64,000 nucleotides of DNA from Siphonodentalium dalli. Lineage: Eukaryota; Mollusca; Scaphopoda; Gadilida; Siphonodentaliidae. The translations under genes were made by a program, and so were the position numbers. Positions 9,846-20,802 of this stretch are shown in pieces. Each line of letters begins with the position of its first letter. Positions within the stretch are counted from its first letter, which is position 1. The stretch lies in the NCBI GenBank assembly GCA_032622095.1, contig CP136069.1, positions 205,268,690 to 205,332,689 of the forward strand, in the 5' to 3' direction. The notes beneath the pieces are model-generated. The model worked only from the letters and a program-made list of their open reading frames with translations. It was not told where the DNA came from and did not search any database.

Positions 9846-10870
9846 CAGCTCAATTTTTCTGATTTAATCTGAATTATCCATGATATTGCGTGGTATGGCG
9901 ATGTGATGAATATAGGATAGGCCTGGCCCATAACCTTCCGAGGTTAGTAAAATAATACGTATGGAATAACATATCCACGGATTATACCTCCACCGCAACA
10001 AAATAACACACCCCCTAAATAATACATATGGCTGCATATGAAATTTAATTTGATTTATGTTCCAATCTGATTAAAGAGTGCCTAATTTTAAAAAATCCTT
10101 ATAGTCCCAAACACAATTACATAGATATCAACTATGAAAGGTTTGAAAATTTAAATTTTTTTAAAGACTGTCGGCACACCAACTAATTAATTTAACTTGT
10201 GTTGCCTTGGAAGCTTATATTGAGAATTAAGAACCTGTTTATAGGTGCAAATAGCTTATATAAACAATGTTTCTCAGCAGCGGTAAGCAAAGATAAATAA
10301 TCTAGTTTTCAATGAAATAGTTGAAGAAAGTCATTGAAGAAGAAAGCTGACGGAATTGTTGTGTAAATAAGAAGACTTTTCACAGGCTTCTTATCTCGAC
10401 TGATCAACTGTCTGTCAAATATTCATGATGATTTCTGCTATTTTGAGACAACGGGGTCAAGTTTTAAAGAAAAAATCTCATTTCATGGCTAAATTTACAA
10501 AGAAAATATAATTTTTTTAAATGATGTTTGCTATAAGTATTCCCGTCTGAGAAAAATCATAAAACATATTTTTTCATTCTAAATAGCTATTTTGCCCTTC
10601 AATTCTATTTATTTTACCCAGTGTTGGCTGTTTTGCAGATGATGGGTTCATGAGATATGAATCAGCATTTCCTGGGAAAACTACTCAATTTCATATGTAT
10701 AAATAAGTTGAGTTTAGGTGAGACAAGTGTATACATCACTCGCTATCAATCCACAATCGTCCAGTGCTGTGTTCTATATTTATTTCACACCCCTGTGTTG
10801 GAAAAAGTTCAATCTCTGACTGGCCTCCATTTCTGCTGTAACTAATTCATTCGGGGGTATAATTTTTTTT
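9846..10870. other. unassigned AT-rich sequence, about 1 kb
   Basis: No coding exon, RNA gene or named repeat recognised on either strand. The largest open frame (62 codons, 10657-10845) has no recognisable motif. Confidence 0.45.
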
Positions 10871-10877
10871 ACATATA

Positions 10878-11335
10878 TGTGACCCGCCATATCAAATCCA
10901 GTCGGAAGTCGGGATTTTTTTACCCTGTGCCAATGCATTCTCTTATATATGCGAGTCGACCATAGGTCGCCTCGCATATATAAGAGAATGCATTGACCTA
11001 ACAATTTTTTACAATTTTAATAATTTTTTCTTGTATTCTTTAACAATATTATAATTTTACCCATACAGAGCCCCAGACAAACATGAGCAGACGACACTCT
11101 TCTATATGCTTCTATATATGTGTGGGGCTCCCTGCAAGGTAATGGATGTTTTTTATTTTATGTCCTAAAAAATGTAAGAAACATTTATTTAAAAAAAATG
11201 ATAAAAAATTGTTAGGCCAATGCATTCTCTTAAATATGTGAGGCGACCTATGGTCGACTCGCATATATAAGAGAATGCATTGGCACATGGTAAAAAAATC
11301 CTGACTTCCGACTGGATTTGATATGGTGGGTCACA
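10878..11335. mobile_element. V-element (TGTGACCCGCC ends), full-length copy 1
   Basis: Ends TGTGACCCGCCATATCAAAT and its complement TTTGATATGGTGGGTCACA, with TA on both sides. Both sub-terminal regions hold the shared palindrome (10928-10994 and 11217-11283). The centre carries CAGAGCCCCAGACAAACATG and TGTGTGGGGCTCCCTGCA. No coding capacity. Confidence 0.88.
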
Positions 11336-11430
11336 TATGACTTATCGTACCGGGTTACACCCCAGTCAGACCACATTTCCGTTAGACTTCAAGTTTGAAT
11401 GGCAATGAACCCTCTTTTGAAAGCCCTCCT

Positions 11431-11895
11431 GATCATGGTTGGGAATCACGTGGTTTCTTGTTGATGAGTATCACGCATTCAAAATGGCCAAGGTGATCTA
11501 AAATGTGACTAGAAGCGAGGAAAAAAGGTAATAAACTAAGATATGACATAAGCTATGAGCAGATGCTATACTCTTTTTCAAACAAGCTGATACCTCATTT
11601 ATGTCCAAATTCACATTTGTTTTACACTAACATTATGACCAAAGTTGCCAGTCGAAGGATTCTCCAAGATCTATGGACTGGTGTATTCCACGCACCTCCG
11701 ACTGGCAACTTTGGTCATAATGTTATAGAAAACCACAGGTATCAACTTGTTTCAACAATAAACTAGCATATGCTCGCAACAGTCTTTGTTTTGTGTCAGT
11801 TCCTCGTATATATTATGTTTTTGTGCATTTGCTCATTTTGAATGCGTGGTGCTCACCAACCTCTAAACCACATGATTCCCCACCATTCTGATGCC
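11431..11895. repeat. long imperfect foldback, about 465 bp
   Basis: The left arm ATGGTTGGGAATCACGTGGT and ACGCATTCAAAATGGCC pairs with TTGAATGCGTGGTGCTCACC and CCACATGATTCCCCACCAT on the right. Inner arms ATTATGACCAAAGTTGCCAG (from 11632) and CTGGCAACTTTGGTCATAAT (11702-11721) are perfect for 20 bp. A transposon without recognisable ends, or an inverted duplication. Confidence 0.75.
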
Positions 11896-12289
11896 AAACA
11901 TGCATACCAAATTTTTATCGAGATCCGATAACCCATGGTTGAGATATATATGCACAGATGGACGCATATAATCCAGTATACCCAGGTATACCCCCATTTT
12001 GGATGAGGTCAACAAATCTTGTTAAAAATAGAAACAGTGAGTGTTATTGTCTGGAAGTGGCAGCATACTGAAAACCTCAAGAGATCAGAAAAGAGACAAA
12101 AATAAACAAGGTATGGAGGTAATTCTGCTTCAATCAAACATGATTTGAGATGCAAGATATTCCTCAATATCTTCAGGGAATTCTCTGCGCTAGGCAACAC
12201 CAATTCAATTACTTGTGTTATGAACCGCCCAACAATATTTTATATAAAAAAACAAGAAGTAAACACATCAGAGATGATCGAGTTGTGAC
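11896..12289. other. unassigned sequence, Q-like at left
   Basis: The first 100 bp (CATACCAAATTTTTATCGAG, GATATATATGCACAGATGGA) look like the tail of a Q repeat. The rest shows nothing recognisable. Confidence 0.4.
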
Positions 12290-12293
12290 TTAA

Positions 12294-12547
12294 CCCTTTC
12301 ATGACGGGAGCTGTGCTGGTGCAGCATTAAATACCCTGTACCAATGCATGCTCTTATATCTGCGAGTCTCCCATAGGGAGTCTCACAGATGTAAGAGAAT
12401 GCACAGTCTTTCAAGGTCAAGTTAATATTGTTAGGCCAATGTTATCTCTTATAAATGCGAGGCTCTCTATGGTAGACTCGCATATATAAGAGAATGCATT
12501 GGCACAGGGTTTTTGCAAAATATCATGAAGCTCCAGTCATGGAAGGG
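12294..12547. mobile_element. TTAA-MITE-2 full-length copy (254 bp)
   Basis: Bounded by TTAA at 12290-12293 and 12548-12551. The left end is CCCTTTCATGACGGGAGC and the right end GCTCCAGTCATGGAAGGG. Two palindromes (about 12346-12400, eroded, and 12437-12505) flank CAAGGTCAAGTTAATATTG. Confidence 0.88.
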
Positions 12548-12551
12548 TTAA

Positions 12552-12861
12552 AGGCCCACTTAATTTTTGAATGCGCAGATCACATCATACACAACATATT
12601 CCATATTATATGTCATTTGGGAAGAGGAACCAAAAATATAAATCTGAATAGAATCAGTTGACATTTGTTCAAGTTTTTGCACTGACAGTCATAAAATTGC
12701 TAAAAATATACAAACTAAGGGTTGTCGGAAGAAAGTCGGGGCGGACCTGATTTTCTGTGAACAGCTGTCACATATGACAAGTTACTTACATACCCAAAAT
12801 GTTCAGAATCCATCAATAAACGGCTATGTTATATAGGTTTCTTGTCGCCCTGCCCGCCTGC
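12552..12861. other. unassigned sequence
   Basis: No gene or named repeat recognised. Confidence 0.4.
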
Positions 12862-13301
12862 CAAGCCTGAGTTCAATCTGCCTGTCATTTGCAGAATGAG
12901 GTCCCCAGAGGGTGAATTTAGTGACATTATCCTGCATAGTTGGCTAGCATCACTAAATTCACCCTCTGGAGACTTCAATCTGCTAAGGCCTCATCTTATT
13001 CACCCTAAAGTTATTTTATTATCAAATTTCTATAGAAACTTCTTCACATAGATTCTATTTCTTTTTTAGTTTAGTTTCTCTATATCCCCAAACTGGCAGA
13101 TGACACATTGCATAATCGAGGTTCCCAATGGGTGTACATCACAATATTCAGCAATTGAGATCTTCAATCTATGTCTACCATAGCAGATGAGGCCATGCAG
13201 AATGAGGTCCCCAGAGGGTGAATTTAGTCATGCTAGCCCGCTATGTAGGATAGCGTCACTATCTTATACTGCAAATGACAAGACAACTAAACTCAGAAAT
13301 G
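12862..13301. mobile_element. hAT-MITE-1 copy, target duplication 7 of 8
   Basis: Left end CAAGCCTGAGTTCAATCTG; right side GCAAATGACAAGACAACTAA then ACTCAGAAATG, a mutated end. CCGCCTGC (12854-12861) and CCACCTGC (13302-13309) are the flanking octamers, with one mismatch. Confidence 0.82.
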
Positions 13302-13387
13302 CCACCTGCCAACCGTCCTTCGCCTAAAAAACACACATATGAAGTATCCCTTCTCCATCTAGAGAGTTTTACCAATGTTGCTCATAA

Positions 13388-13775
13388 CCCTTTACCCAAC
13401 AAACCGGCCAAAACCGGCCAAATAAAGCTTCAACAGCCTAAAATATCTTCGGTCTGTCTCAATAGAACCATACAAATATGGATATCATTGGAACCGGCTC
13501 CTTGACCACATTGTGATAGTTACAGTTATGCCCTGTGCCAATGCATTCTCTTATATATGCGAGTCGACCATAGGTCGCCTCGCATATATAAGAGAATGCA
13601 TTGGCCTAAAAAAAATCTTTTTTAACACTTTTTACCATTTTTTCTTACATTCTTTAACAATTTTATAATTTTTAATGTGTTAAGCCAATGCATTCTCTTA
13701 TATATGCGAGGCGACCTATGGTCGACTCGCATATATAAGAGAATGCATTGGCACAGGGCCCTTCTGTTGCTCGGA
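13388..13775. mobile_element. TTAA-MITE-1 copy, right terminus lost
   Basis: Starts CCCTTTACCCAACAAACCGG after ATAA. Palindromes lie at 13537-13606 and 13685-13752. The right end breaks off after GGCACAGGGCCCTTCTGTTG, where complete copies go on to GGGTAAAGGGTTAA. Confidence 0.85.
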
Positions 13776-13865
13776 AACCAACTAATAATATTGCAGTTGC
13801 CCTATCGTCTCTCGATATAAAGCAGAAACAGGGACTCCTCAAGGGATAACAAGACAGAAGTCAGG

Positions 13866-13988
13866 TAATAACCCTGGTGAGTGATCTCTTTGCCAGGTCT
13901 GGGTTGAATGAAATTTCTTATTGGCTCCACATTTTTATAAGCCAGAGAACTGCCAGGTGCAGCAGCAGTGCATAAAGGCAGTAGGATA
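13866..13988. repeat. R4 dispersed repeat, copy 1
   Basis: GTGAGTGATCTCTTTGCCAG, GTCTGGGTTGAATGAAAT and TATAAGCCAGAGAACTGCCA recur at 16493 and 19910. Class unknown; all three copies have the same orientation. Confidence 0.7.
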
Positions 13989-14618
13989 CAGTAATGCCCT
14001 AAGTAATCGACTCCTTAACCACAGCAGAATAACAGAATTATGGGTAACTTTTCAGGATTTAGTCAGAAATATGGCTTGTTGCCATTCATCGGAAAGCTCT
14101 CGGGGAGAGCTTTCCGATGAATGCAACAAGCCATATTTCCGACTAAATTCTGAAAAGTTACCCATAATTCTGCTGTGGTTAACCCTTTACCCAACAAAAC
14201 GGCCAAAAACGCCCATACAAAGCTTCAACAGCCTAAAATATCTTCGGTCTGTCTCAATAACACCATACAAATATGGATATCATTGGAACCGGTTCATTGA
14301 CCACATTGTGATGGTTACAGTTATGCCCTGTGCCAATGCATTCTCTTATATATGCGAGTCGACCATAGGTCGCCTCGCATATATAAGAGAATGCATTGGC
14401 CTAAAAAAATCCTTTTTTTAACACTTTTTACCATTTTTTCTTATAATATTTTCTACATTCTTTGACAATTTGATCATTTTTAATATGTGTTAAGCCAATG
14501 TATTCTCTTATATATGCGAGGCGACCTATGGTCGACTCGCATATATAAGAGAATGCATTGGCACAGGGCCGTTATGTTGGGTAAAGGGTTAAGGAGTCGA
14601 TTAATTAGGGCATCACTG
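13989..14618. mobile_element. TA-MITE-1 copy interrupted by a TTAA-MITE-1
   Basis: Starts CAGTAATGCCCTAAGTAATC after TA (13987-13988) and ends GGGCATCACTG before TA (14619-14620). The arms pair over CGGAAAGCTCTCGGGGAGAG. At GTGG-TTAA-GGAGTCG in the right arm a complete TTAA-MITE-1 is inserted. Without it the element would be about 220 bp, the family norm. Confidence 0.92.
14183..14588. mobile_element. TTAA-MITE-1 nested in TA-MITE-1, exact TTAA duplication
   Basis: CCCTTTACCCAACAAAACGG to TTGGGTAAAGGG, with TTAA at 14179-14182 and 14589-14592. The host arm has a single TTAA at this place in its other copies, so duplication of the target is directly visible. Palindromes at 14332-14400 and 14496-14564. 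Confidence 0.95.
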
Positions 14619-14787
14619 TACTGCATGTTTGTGAATGGGAATGCATTCGTTTGTGGTCTATAACCAAATGTCTTTGTGCTGGAACTCAGTTAAACAATAC
14701 ATCATATGGGTGCTTCATTCAAATTCCATTCAGTAGGTGGCCCTTGATTTGAATATACAGATGTATGATCAGGAATCTCAGAGAATT

Positions 14788-14962
14788 CTGTAATGCCCTA
14801 AATAATCGACTCCTTAACCACAGCATAATTATGGGTAACTTTTCAGGATTTAGTCGGAAATATGGCTTGTTGCAATTCATCCGAAAGCTCTCACTGAGAC
14901 TAAATCCTGAAAAATTACCAGTAATTCTGCTGTTAAGGAGTCGATTATTTAGGGCATTATTG
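14788..14962. mobile_element. TA-MITE-1 copy, shortened
   Basis: The left end is mutated (CTGTAATGCCCTAAATAATC) and the right end reads GGGCATTATTG. The right arm lacks the CCATTCATCGG part, so the foldback is asymmetric. Confidence 0.8.
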
Positions 14963-14969
14963 TAGTTGC

Positions 14970-15587
14970 AGTAATGCGCTATCATGATATTGGACAGTCT
15001 TGAACAACTTTTTTGCCAATGGTTGATCGATACACAAAAATAAAGGTGCATATTCAAGGAATAGGTTCAATGAATATATCGTAATTTCCTTATATTTAAA
15101 GGTACTCAATCCGATTTGATGGTCCCCATATCATCAGATTCCAACAACAACAACAACAGCATGTTTTTAAATGCAGCTTCAGTTATCAGAACCGATTAAT
15201 TGTCCAAAAATAATGCTGCTAACCACCATCAACTATAGTATAAAATTGCCCAAAACCTGTTATTTATCTTGAAAGCGATTTGATTTTAGAGTTATCCATC
15301 TTCATCTGCAATTTGGTCTGAGACCATCAACAGGCTTTTTTCCAGGCCACTAAAAAGTACCGGTGGTGAAAATTAATTGAATTTCAAAAATCAATATCTG
15401 ATCACTCTGAGATTTGATGGGTGGGTTCCTCAACTCAAATAAAACTATTTTTTACCTCCAATGCCAAATAAATAGTAGTTCGGGAGCTTTAATTTAGATT
15501 TTTCATCTTTAATACTATCATCCTCGTATACAGGACTTGCAGTCTTGATCAACCACATTTATTGACTGACTGATAGTTTTAAGGAAG
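14970..15587. other. unassigned sequence with a small CAA microsatellite
   Basis: A (CAA)n stretch of about 5 units lies at 15143-15160. Otherwise no gene or named repeat is recognised. Confidence 0.4.
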
Positions 15588-16038
15588 ATATTACCATTAA
15601 TGCTGGATGTAAATATTACCATTAATGCTGGATGTAAATATTACCATTATGCTGGATGTAAATATTACCATTGATGCAAGATGTAAATATTACCATTAAT
15701 GCAAGATGTAAATATTACCATTAATGCAAGATGTAAATATTACCATTAATGCAAGATGTAAATATTACCATTAATGCAAGATGTAAATATTACCATTAAT
15801 GCAAGATGTAAATATTACCATTAATGCTGGATGTAAAAATATTACCATTAATGCTGATGTAAATATTACCATTAATGCTGAATGTAGATATTACCATTAA
15901 TGCTGGATGTAAATATTACCATTAATGCTGGATGTAAATATTACCATTAATGCTGATGTAAATATTACCATTAATGCTGGATGTAAATATTACCATTAAT
16001 TGCTGGATGTAAATATTACCATTAATGCTGGATGTAAA
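15588..16038. repeat. minisatellite, 25-bp unit, about 18 copies
   Basis: Unit ATTACCATTAATGCAAGATG plus TAAAT. Two variants alternate in blocks: GCTGGATG at both edges and GCAAGATG in the middle (15670-15815). This suggests expansion from the centre. Confidence 0.93.
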
Positions 16039-16078
16039 TGTCAATAAATCCTCAAAAGACAGGGGATTCTCCACGCAA

Positions 16079-16195
16079 CAATGCCCTAAATAATCGAGTC
16101 CTTAACCACAGCAGAATTATAGGTAACTTTTTAGGATTTAGTCGGAAATATGGCTTGTTGCCATTCATCGGAAAGCTCTCACTGAGCTGTATGTT
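16079..16195. mobile_element. TA-MITE-1 left arm only
   Basis: CAATGCCCTAAATAATCGAG through CCATTCATCGGAAAGCTCTC. The right arm is absent, so the copy is a half-element next to the minisatellite. Confidence 0.8.
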
Positions 16196-16235
16196 CTTAC
16201 TGTATGTTCTCAATGGAAAGAAGAAGATAAAACAA

Positions 16236-16455
16236 TGTGGAGGAAGCAGCATGCTAAATCGGTACTCATTATATATATACATATGTGAGGAGGGATGAGG
16301 AGGGGGCAGAAGATGAAACATCGCGCAGGAAGAGGGAATCCTCATGCAGGAAGCAGCATGTCTGGGAATGTTAAAGCAGTACGCCATATATATATACATA
16401 TGTGAGGAGGGATGAGGAGGGGGCAGAAGATGAAACATTGTGTAGGAAGAGGGAA
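16236..16455. repeat. tandem duplication, about 121-bp unit
   Basis: TATATATATACATATGTGAG, GAGGGATGAGGAGGGGGCAG and AAGAGGGAATCCTCAT occur twice, about 121 bp apart. The long minus-strand open frame across it is repetitive and not a gene. Confidence 0.8.
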
Positions 16456-16492
16456 TCCTCATAGGATAACAAGCATGGCGTCGTTAATAAAC

Positions 16493-16612
16493 ATCGTGAG
16501 TGATCTCTTTGCCAGGTCTGGGTTGAATGAAATCTCATGTAGGCTTGATATTTTTATAACCCGGAGATATGCCAGGTGTAGCAGCATAAAGGTAGCAGCA
16601 TAATGCATGTTT
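16493..16612. repeat. R4 dispersed repeat, copy 2
   Basis: Begins GTGAGTGATCTCTTTGCCAG and ends near CCAGGTGTAGCAGCATAAAG. Preceded by GGATAACAAG, as is copy 1. Confidence 0.7.
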
Positions 16613-16649
16613 GAGAATGTGAACTCAGTGGAGCCAGTCACTCTGTAAA

Positions 16650-16845
16650 TAAAGGTGGAAAATATGGCACAGCATTCAGGAGTGGTGGAGGGGGGGCAGG
16701 GATCAGCATAGAGGGCGGGGTGGAAAATATGGCACAGCATTCAGGAGTGGTGGAGGGGGGCAGGGATCAGCATAGAGGGCGGGGTGGAAAATATGGCACA
16801 GCATTCAGGAGTGGTGGAGGGGCAGGGATCAGCATAGAGGGCGAC
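16650..16845. repeat. minisatellite, about 65-bp unit, three copies
   Basis: Unit contains GGTGGAAAATATGGCACAGC, ATTCAGGAGTGGTGGAGG and CAGGGATCAGCATAGAGGGC. The copies differ mainly in G-run length. Confidence 0.88.
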
Positions 16846-16879
16846 ATCTTGTCTATAAATTCTTCATAAAATGTGCCAC

Positions 16880-17935
16880 CTCTCCCTATTTTTGTCCCAT
16901 GGAGAAGTGACTTCTCTCTCATATACCAATATGCATATGACCCCAACTACATATTTAAAATATATTTACTGATTATAATGGGGTTGTTGCTCATTATAAT
17001 GATTTTATAATTGGAGTCTTGTATAGCGTACTTTTTATGGATAGGAATATTTAAATTATATTTTAATACTGATTATAATGGTGTTCTTACTCACTATAAT
17101 TATTTTATAAATGGGCTCTTTTGTTGCATAATACTTATTGGATCATAGAAGGGTGATGTTGGGGTGTATAATACTTATTGGATCATAGAAGGGTGATGTT
17201 GGGGGTGTAAATTGAACTCATCCATTGTTACTTCTCCCTGATAACATTCCACTTCTCCCATAATTCGTAACCTCTAGACTGTCTCTAGACTTAAGTTTAA
17301 CCCTTTCATGTTAGGGGTTGTTGCTCATTATAATGATTTTATAAATGGACTCTTGTAAAGCGTACTTTTTATGGATAGGTAGAAGGATGATGTTGAGGTG
17401 TCAATTGATCTTCAGTCATTGTTACTTCTCCATGAACAGTCCACTTCTCCCTAATAACCAAATTAGATGTGTGTGCAGGTGTGTTAGTTCATCCGAATTG
17501 TTTTTAGCATGGCATATAACATGATATGATATATAGCATATTTAAAGTATATTTACTGATTATAATGGGGTTGTTGCTCATTATAATGATTTTATAATTG
17601 GAGTCTTGTATAGCGTACTTTTTATGGATAGGCATATTTAAATTATATTTTAATACTGATTATAATGGTGTTTTTACTCACTATAATGGTTTTATAAAGG
17701 AGCCAATTGGGGCATATTAAATACTTATTGGATCATAGAAGGGTGATGTTGGGGTGTAGGATCATAGAAGGGTGATGTTGGGGTGTATAATACTTATTGG
17801 ATCATAGAAGTATGATGTTGGGGTGTAAATTGAACTTCAGCCATTATTACTTCTCCCTGATAACAGTCCACTTCTCCCTAATAACCAAACAGGGAGAAGT
17901 GACTTCTCCCAATATGAAACCTCTAGGTGGGTGCA
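16880..17935. repeat. R1 dispersed repeat cluster (ACTTCTCCC family)
   Basis: Three partial copies in a row (about 16880-17290, 17300-17480 and 17520-17935) share CATGGAGAAGTGACTTCTCT, ACTGATTATAATGG, ATAATACTTATTGGATCATA, GAAGGGTGATGTTGGGG and GGGAGAAGTGACTTCTCCCA. Complete copies elsewhere start near GGGACCAGCCTAGAGGG and end near CCTCTAGGCTGGTCCCTGCA, a possible inverted terminus. Class unknown. Confidence 0.7.
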
Positions 17936-18090
17936 TGGGGGGGGGGGGGGTGCTACAGCTCTCCTTGCCCTTGTCTGACTCCAGTGTAAATGCATAATTT
18001 ACATTTGGAAAAGTGCCCATCTGACGATTGAGCCCTGCTCCCCCTTGCCCCTCAGTGCTATTTTTGGTTAGTGATTACTGCAATCGAGCA
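17936..18090. other. poly-G run and unassigned sequence
   Basis: A run of G at about 17938-17950 is followed by sequence with no recognisable feature. Homopolymer length is unlikely to be reliable. Confidence 0.4.
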
Positions 18091-18091
18091 G

Positions 18092-18590
18092 ATGGCGGAC
18101 GGAAGGATAGCCAGAAGCTCAAGGGGTATCCACCCACCATCCAAGCCAGAGTTTAATGTGTCTGTAATTTTGCAGAATGTGGTCCCCAGAAGGTGAATTT
18201 AGTGATGCTATCCCGCATAGCAGGCTAGCATAACTAAATTCACGCTCTGGGAACCTCATTCTGCTTTGGCCTCATCTGCTATGGGAGACATAGACTCTGA
18301 TTGAAGTTCCCAATGGGAACCTCGATTATGCAATGTGTCATCTGCCAAATTGGAGATATAGAGAAACTAAACTAAAAAAGAAATAGTATCTATATGAAGA
18401 AGTTTCTATAGATATTTGATAATAAAGAAACTTTCCATAGAAGATGGGGCCTAAGCAGAATGAGGTCCACAGCATCACTAAATTCACCCTCTGGGGACCT
18501 CATTCTGCAAATGATAGGCACACTAAACTCAGGCTTGATGGCAGAGGAAGGATAACCAGAAGCTCAAGGGGTATCCATCCACCATCTATT
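18092..18590. repeat. 50-bp direct repeat flanking a hAT-MITE-1
   Basis: GATGGCGGACGGAAGGATAG with CCAGAAGCTCAAGGGGTATC (18092-18141) recurs as GATGGCAGAGGAAGGATAAC with the same continuation (18537-18590). The two copies bracket the transposon and are far longer than a hAT target duplication. Confidence 0.8.
18142..18536. mobile_element. hAT-MITE-1 copy
   Basis: Left end CAAGCCAGAGTTTAATGTG, right end CACACTAAACTCAGGCTTG. The internal TTCCATAGAAGATGGGGCC and ATGTGTCATCTGCCAAATTG are family sequences. No 8-bp duplication. Confidence 0.85.
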
Positions 18591-18591
18591 G

Positions 18592-18698
18592 TAATGCCAT
18601 AAATAATGGACTCCTTAACCACCGAAGAATTATGGGTAATTTTTCAGGATTTAGTCGGAAATATGGCTTGTTGCCATTCATCGGGAAGCTCTCAGTGC
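18592..18698. mobile_element. TA-MITE-1 left arm only
   Basis: TGTAATGCCATAAATAATGG through CCATTCATCGGGAAGCTCTC. No right arm. Confidence 0.75.
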
Positions 18699-19080
18699 TG
18701 TCCGCATGTTGATAAAATCACACCATTTCACAATATAATTTATTTACTGAGGATAGGACTTAACAAAAGCCCCTAAGCTTGTTGCCCAATCCTCGTTTGA
18801 ACACTTTAAGATTATATGTTATGTATTTATTGTTTGTAATTATGTTCTGTTTAGTTCAAATAAAATATAATTCACTGGTTCTAGTGAGACTTTCCAAACT
18901 TAAAGTACAAATTTTGTTCAATGTTTTGTGTGCTTAACTGGTTCACTGCTAAATATCCTACATACACGTAATAAAATGCGTATATATATTTCAACAAACA
19001 GAAAATTATAGAATTTTATGCTCGCATTTGATAATTTGCACTCTTTTCTAAAATTTGACCCCCATATATATACATTTGTG
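18699..19080. other. unassigned AT-rich sequence
   Basis: No gene or named repeat recognised. Confidence 0.4.
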
Positions 19081-19428
19081 ATTATGTTATGAGCCTGGAT
19101 GTCTCACTAGGCTATGGATATGAGCTTGAATGTCTCAATGGGCTATGGTTATGAGTCTGGGTGTCTCATTAGGCTATGGTTATGAGCTTGAATGTCTCAA
19201 TGGGCTATGGTTATGAGCCTTGATGTCTCATTAGACTATGGTTTATATGGGTCTGGATGTCTCATTAGGCAATGATTATGAGTCTGGATGTCTCATTAGG
19301 CATTGGTTATGAGCCTGGATGTCTCATTAGGCTATGGTTATGAGCCTGGTTGTCTGTTTGTGAAATTAGGTTATCGATATCAGCCTGGATGTCTGATTAG
19401 GTTATGGTTATGAGCTTGGTTGTCGGCC
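19081..19428. repeat. minisatellite, 31-bp unit, about 11 copies
   Basis: Unit TATGGTTATGAGCCTGGATG plus TCTCATTAGGC. Two variants alternate, GAGCCTGGATGTCTCATTAG and GAGCTTGAATGTCTCAATGG. Confidence 0.9.
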
Positions 19429-19909
19429 GCCCTTAGGGCAAAACATTTGTAATTTTTCTCAAACTTTTCGCGATATAAGTACCTTTTCTGACAATTTTAT
19501 TGGTCGGCAACCATTCAAACTTCACAATGTCCCAATTTAATTATATATGTAACAATATTTCTGAAATATTACCTGACAAACGCTATTTAAATGATTAAAC
19601 TAAACAAGAGTTGACTAAACAAGACAGTGTCATTGCCAAAGCCCATATCTGGGCTTCCAGCACTCTTACATAGGGTCCAAATATGGGCTTTCAGCACTGA
19701 ACCAGTTAATAAGGGCAACATGTTGCTATATATTAGTTTATATATTAATATCGCGGAAGGCGGAAGTCCACCAAATGTGGGCAATTGTTGCCAGTAGCAG
19801 CAGTACTATCGAGTCATCAAAGGAGGTACAACACTGCTGGAGTTTGTAGCAAAATGTCAAAAATTACCACAGAGGCTGGAACTTAGAATACAACATGGGG
19901 TATATAATG
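19429..19909. other. unassigned sequence
   Basis: No gene or named repeat recognised. CCCATATCTGGGCTTCCAGC and CAAATATGGGCTTTCAGC near 19640-19695 are a short imperfect duplication. Confidence 0.4.
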
Positions 19910-20030
19910 AACCTTGTGAGTGATCTCTTTGTCAGGTCTGGGTTGAATGAAAACTCATATTGGCTTGACATTTATATAACACAGAGAAATGCCAGGTGCA
20001 CAAGAAGTGCATAAAGGCACCAGACCAGCA
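19910..20030. repeat. R4 dispersed repeat, copy 3
   Basis: GTGAGTGATCTCTTTGTCAG to GCACAAGAAGTGCATAAAGG, same orientation as the other two copies. Confidence 0.7.
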
Positions 20031-20587
20031 TGCAGAATGTTTGTGAATGTAAATTAATGCAGTGCTTGGCATTTGATTTGGATATTTATTTGTGAGCATT
20101 TGCAAGAGCATGGCAAGGCTTGTAATTCATCTGATTTTGTGAGAACCCATACATACTTTTTCACGAGAATCCATGGTAATTTGCGAGAATATTTACGAGA
20201 ATTCGGATTCTCGCCGAAATATAAACCCTGCATGGGGGCAGTTACCCCTCTAAAAAGGGGGTGCAAAGTATAAACGAAAATTAGCTATATATCCTTAAAA
20301 ATGCCTGAAAAATGCTGTTTGAGTGGCAAGCCAGATTATAATTTCCAAAGGGTTTCGGCACAATAATGATTGGGTAGGTCAATCTGAAATTCAGTAAGTC
20401 AAAATAGTGGGAAGCTATTTTAAATATAAATTTAATTGTCACTTTATTTGTGTGGTGTTTTTTTGTATTTACTGTGTAGCAGTCAAATATGGACCTCTAT
20501 TTGTGGCATTTATATTCATAACCTTTTTAAAGACTGAGATATAGACACAACTAGAGGTGTGAGTGTCCCAATGGGACTAAGGATATA
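20031..20587. other. unassigned sequence
   Basis: No gene recognised. The overlapping open frames on the two strands at 20054-20273 share the same DNA and neither shows a domain. Confidence 0.4.
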
Positions 20588-20800
20588 CAGTAATGCTCTA
20601 AGTAATCGACTTCTGAACCACAGCAGAATTATGGGTAACTTTTCAGGATTTAGTCGGAAATATGGCTTGTTGCCATTCATCGGAAAGCTCTTGGGGAGAG
20701 CTTTCCGATGAATGGCAACAAGCCATATTTCCAACTAAATCCTGAAAAGTTACCCATAATTCTGCTGTGGTTAAAGAGTCGATTACTTAGGGCAATACTG
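20588..20800. mobile_element. TA-MITE-1 full-length copy (213 bp)
   Basis: TA at 20586-20587 and 20801-20802. The arms of about 100 bp pair with few mismatches around CGGAAAGCTCTTGGGGAGAG. Confidence 0.93.
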
Positions 20801-20802
20801 TA

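Noticed and set aside
13921-14421. 166-codon open frame
   Set aside because: It crosses R4, a TA-MITE-1 and a nested TTAA-MITE-1; no part is unique coding sequence.
13537-14564. CRISPR-like or phage-type regularly spaced palindromes
   Set aside because: The palindromes sit in pairs inside MITEs with TTAA borders. Spacers are conserved AT-rich DNA, and the genome is eukaryotic.
15588-16038. CRISPR array candidate because of regular 25-bp repeats
   Set aside because: There are no unique spacers; the repeat is continuous head to tail.
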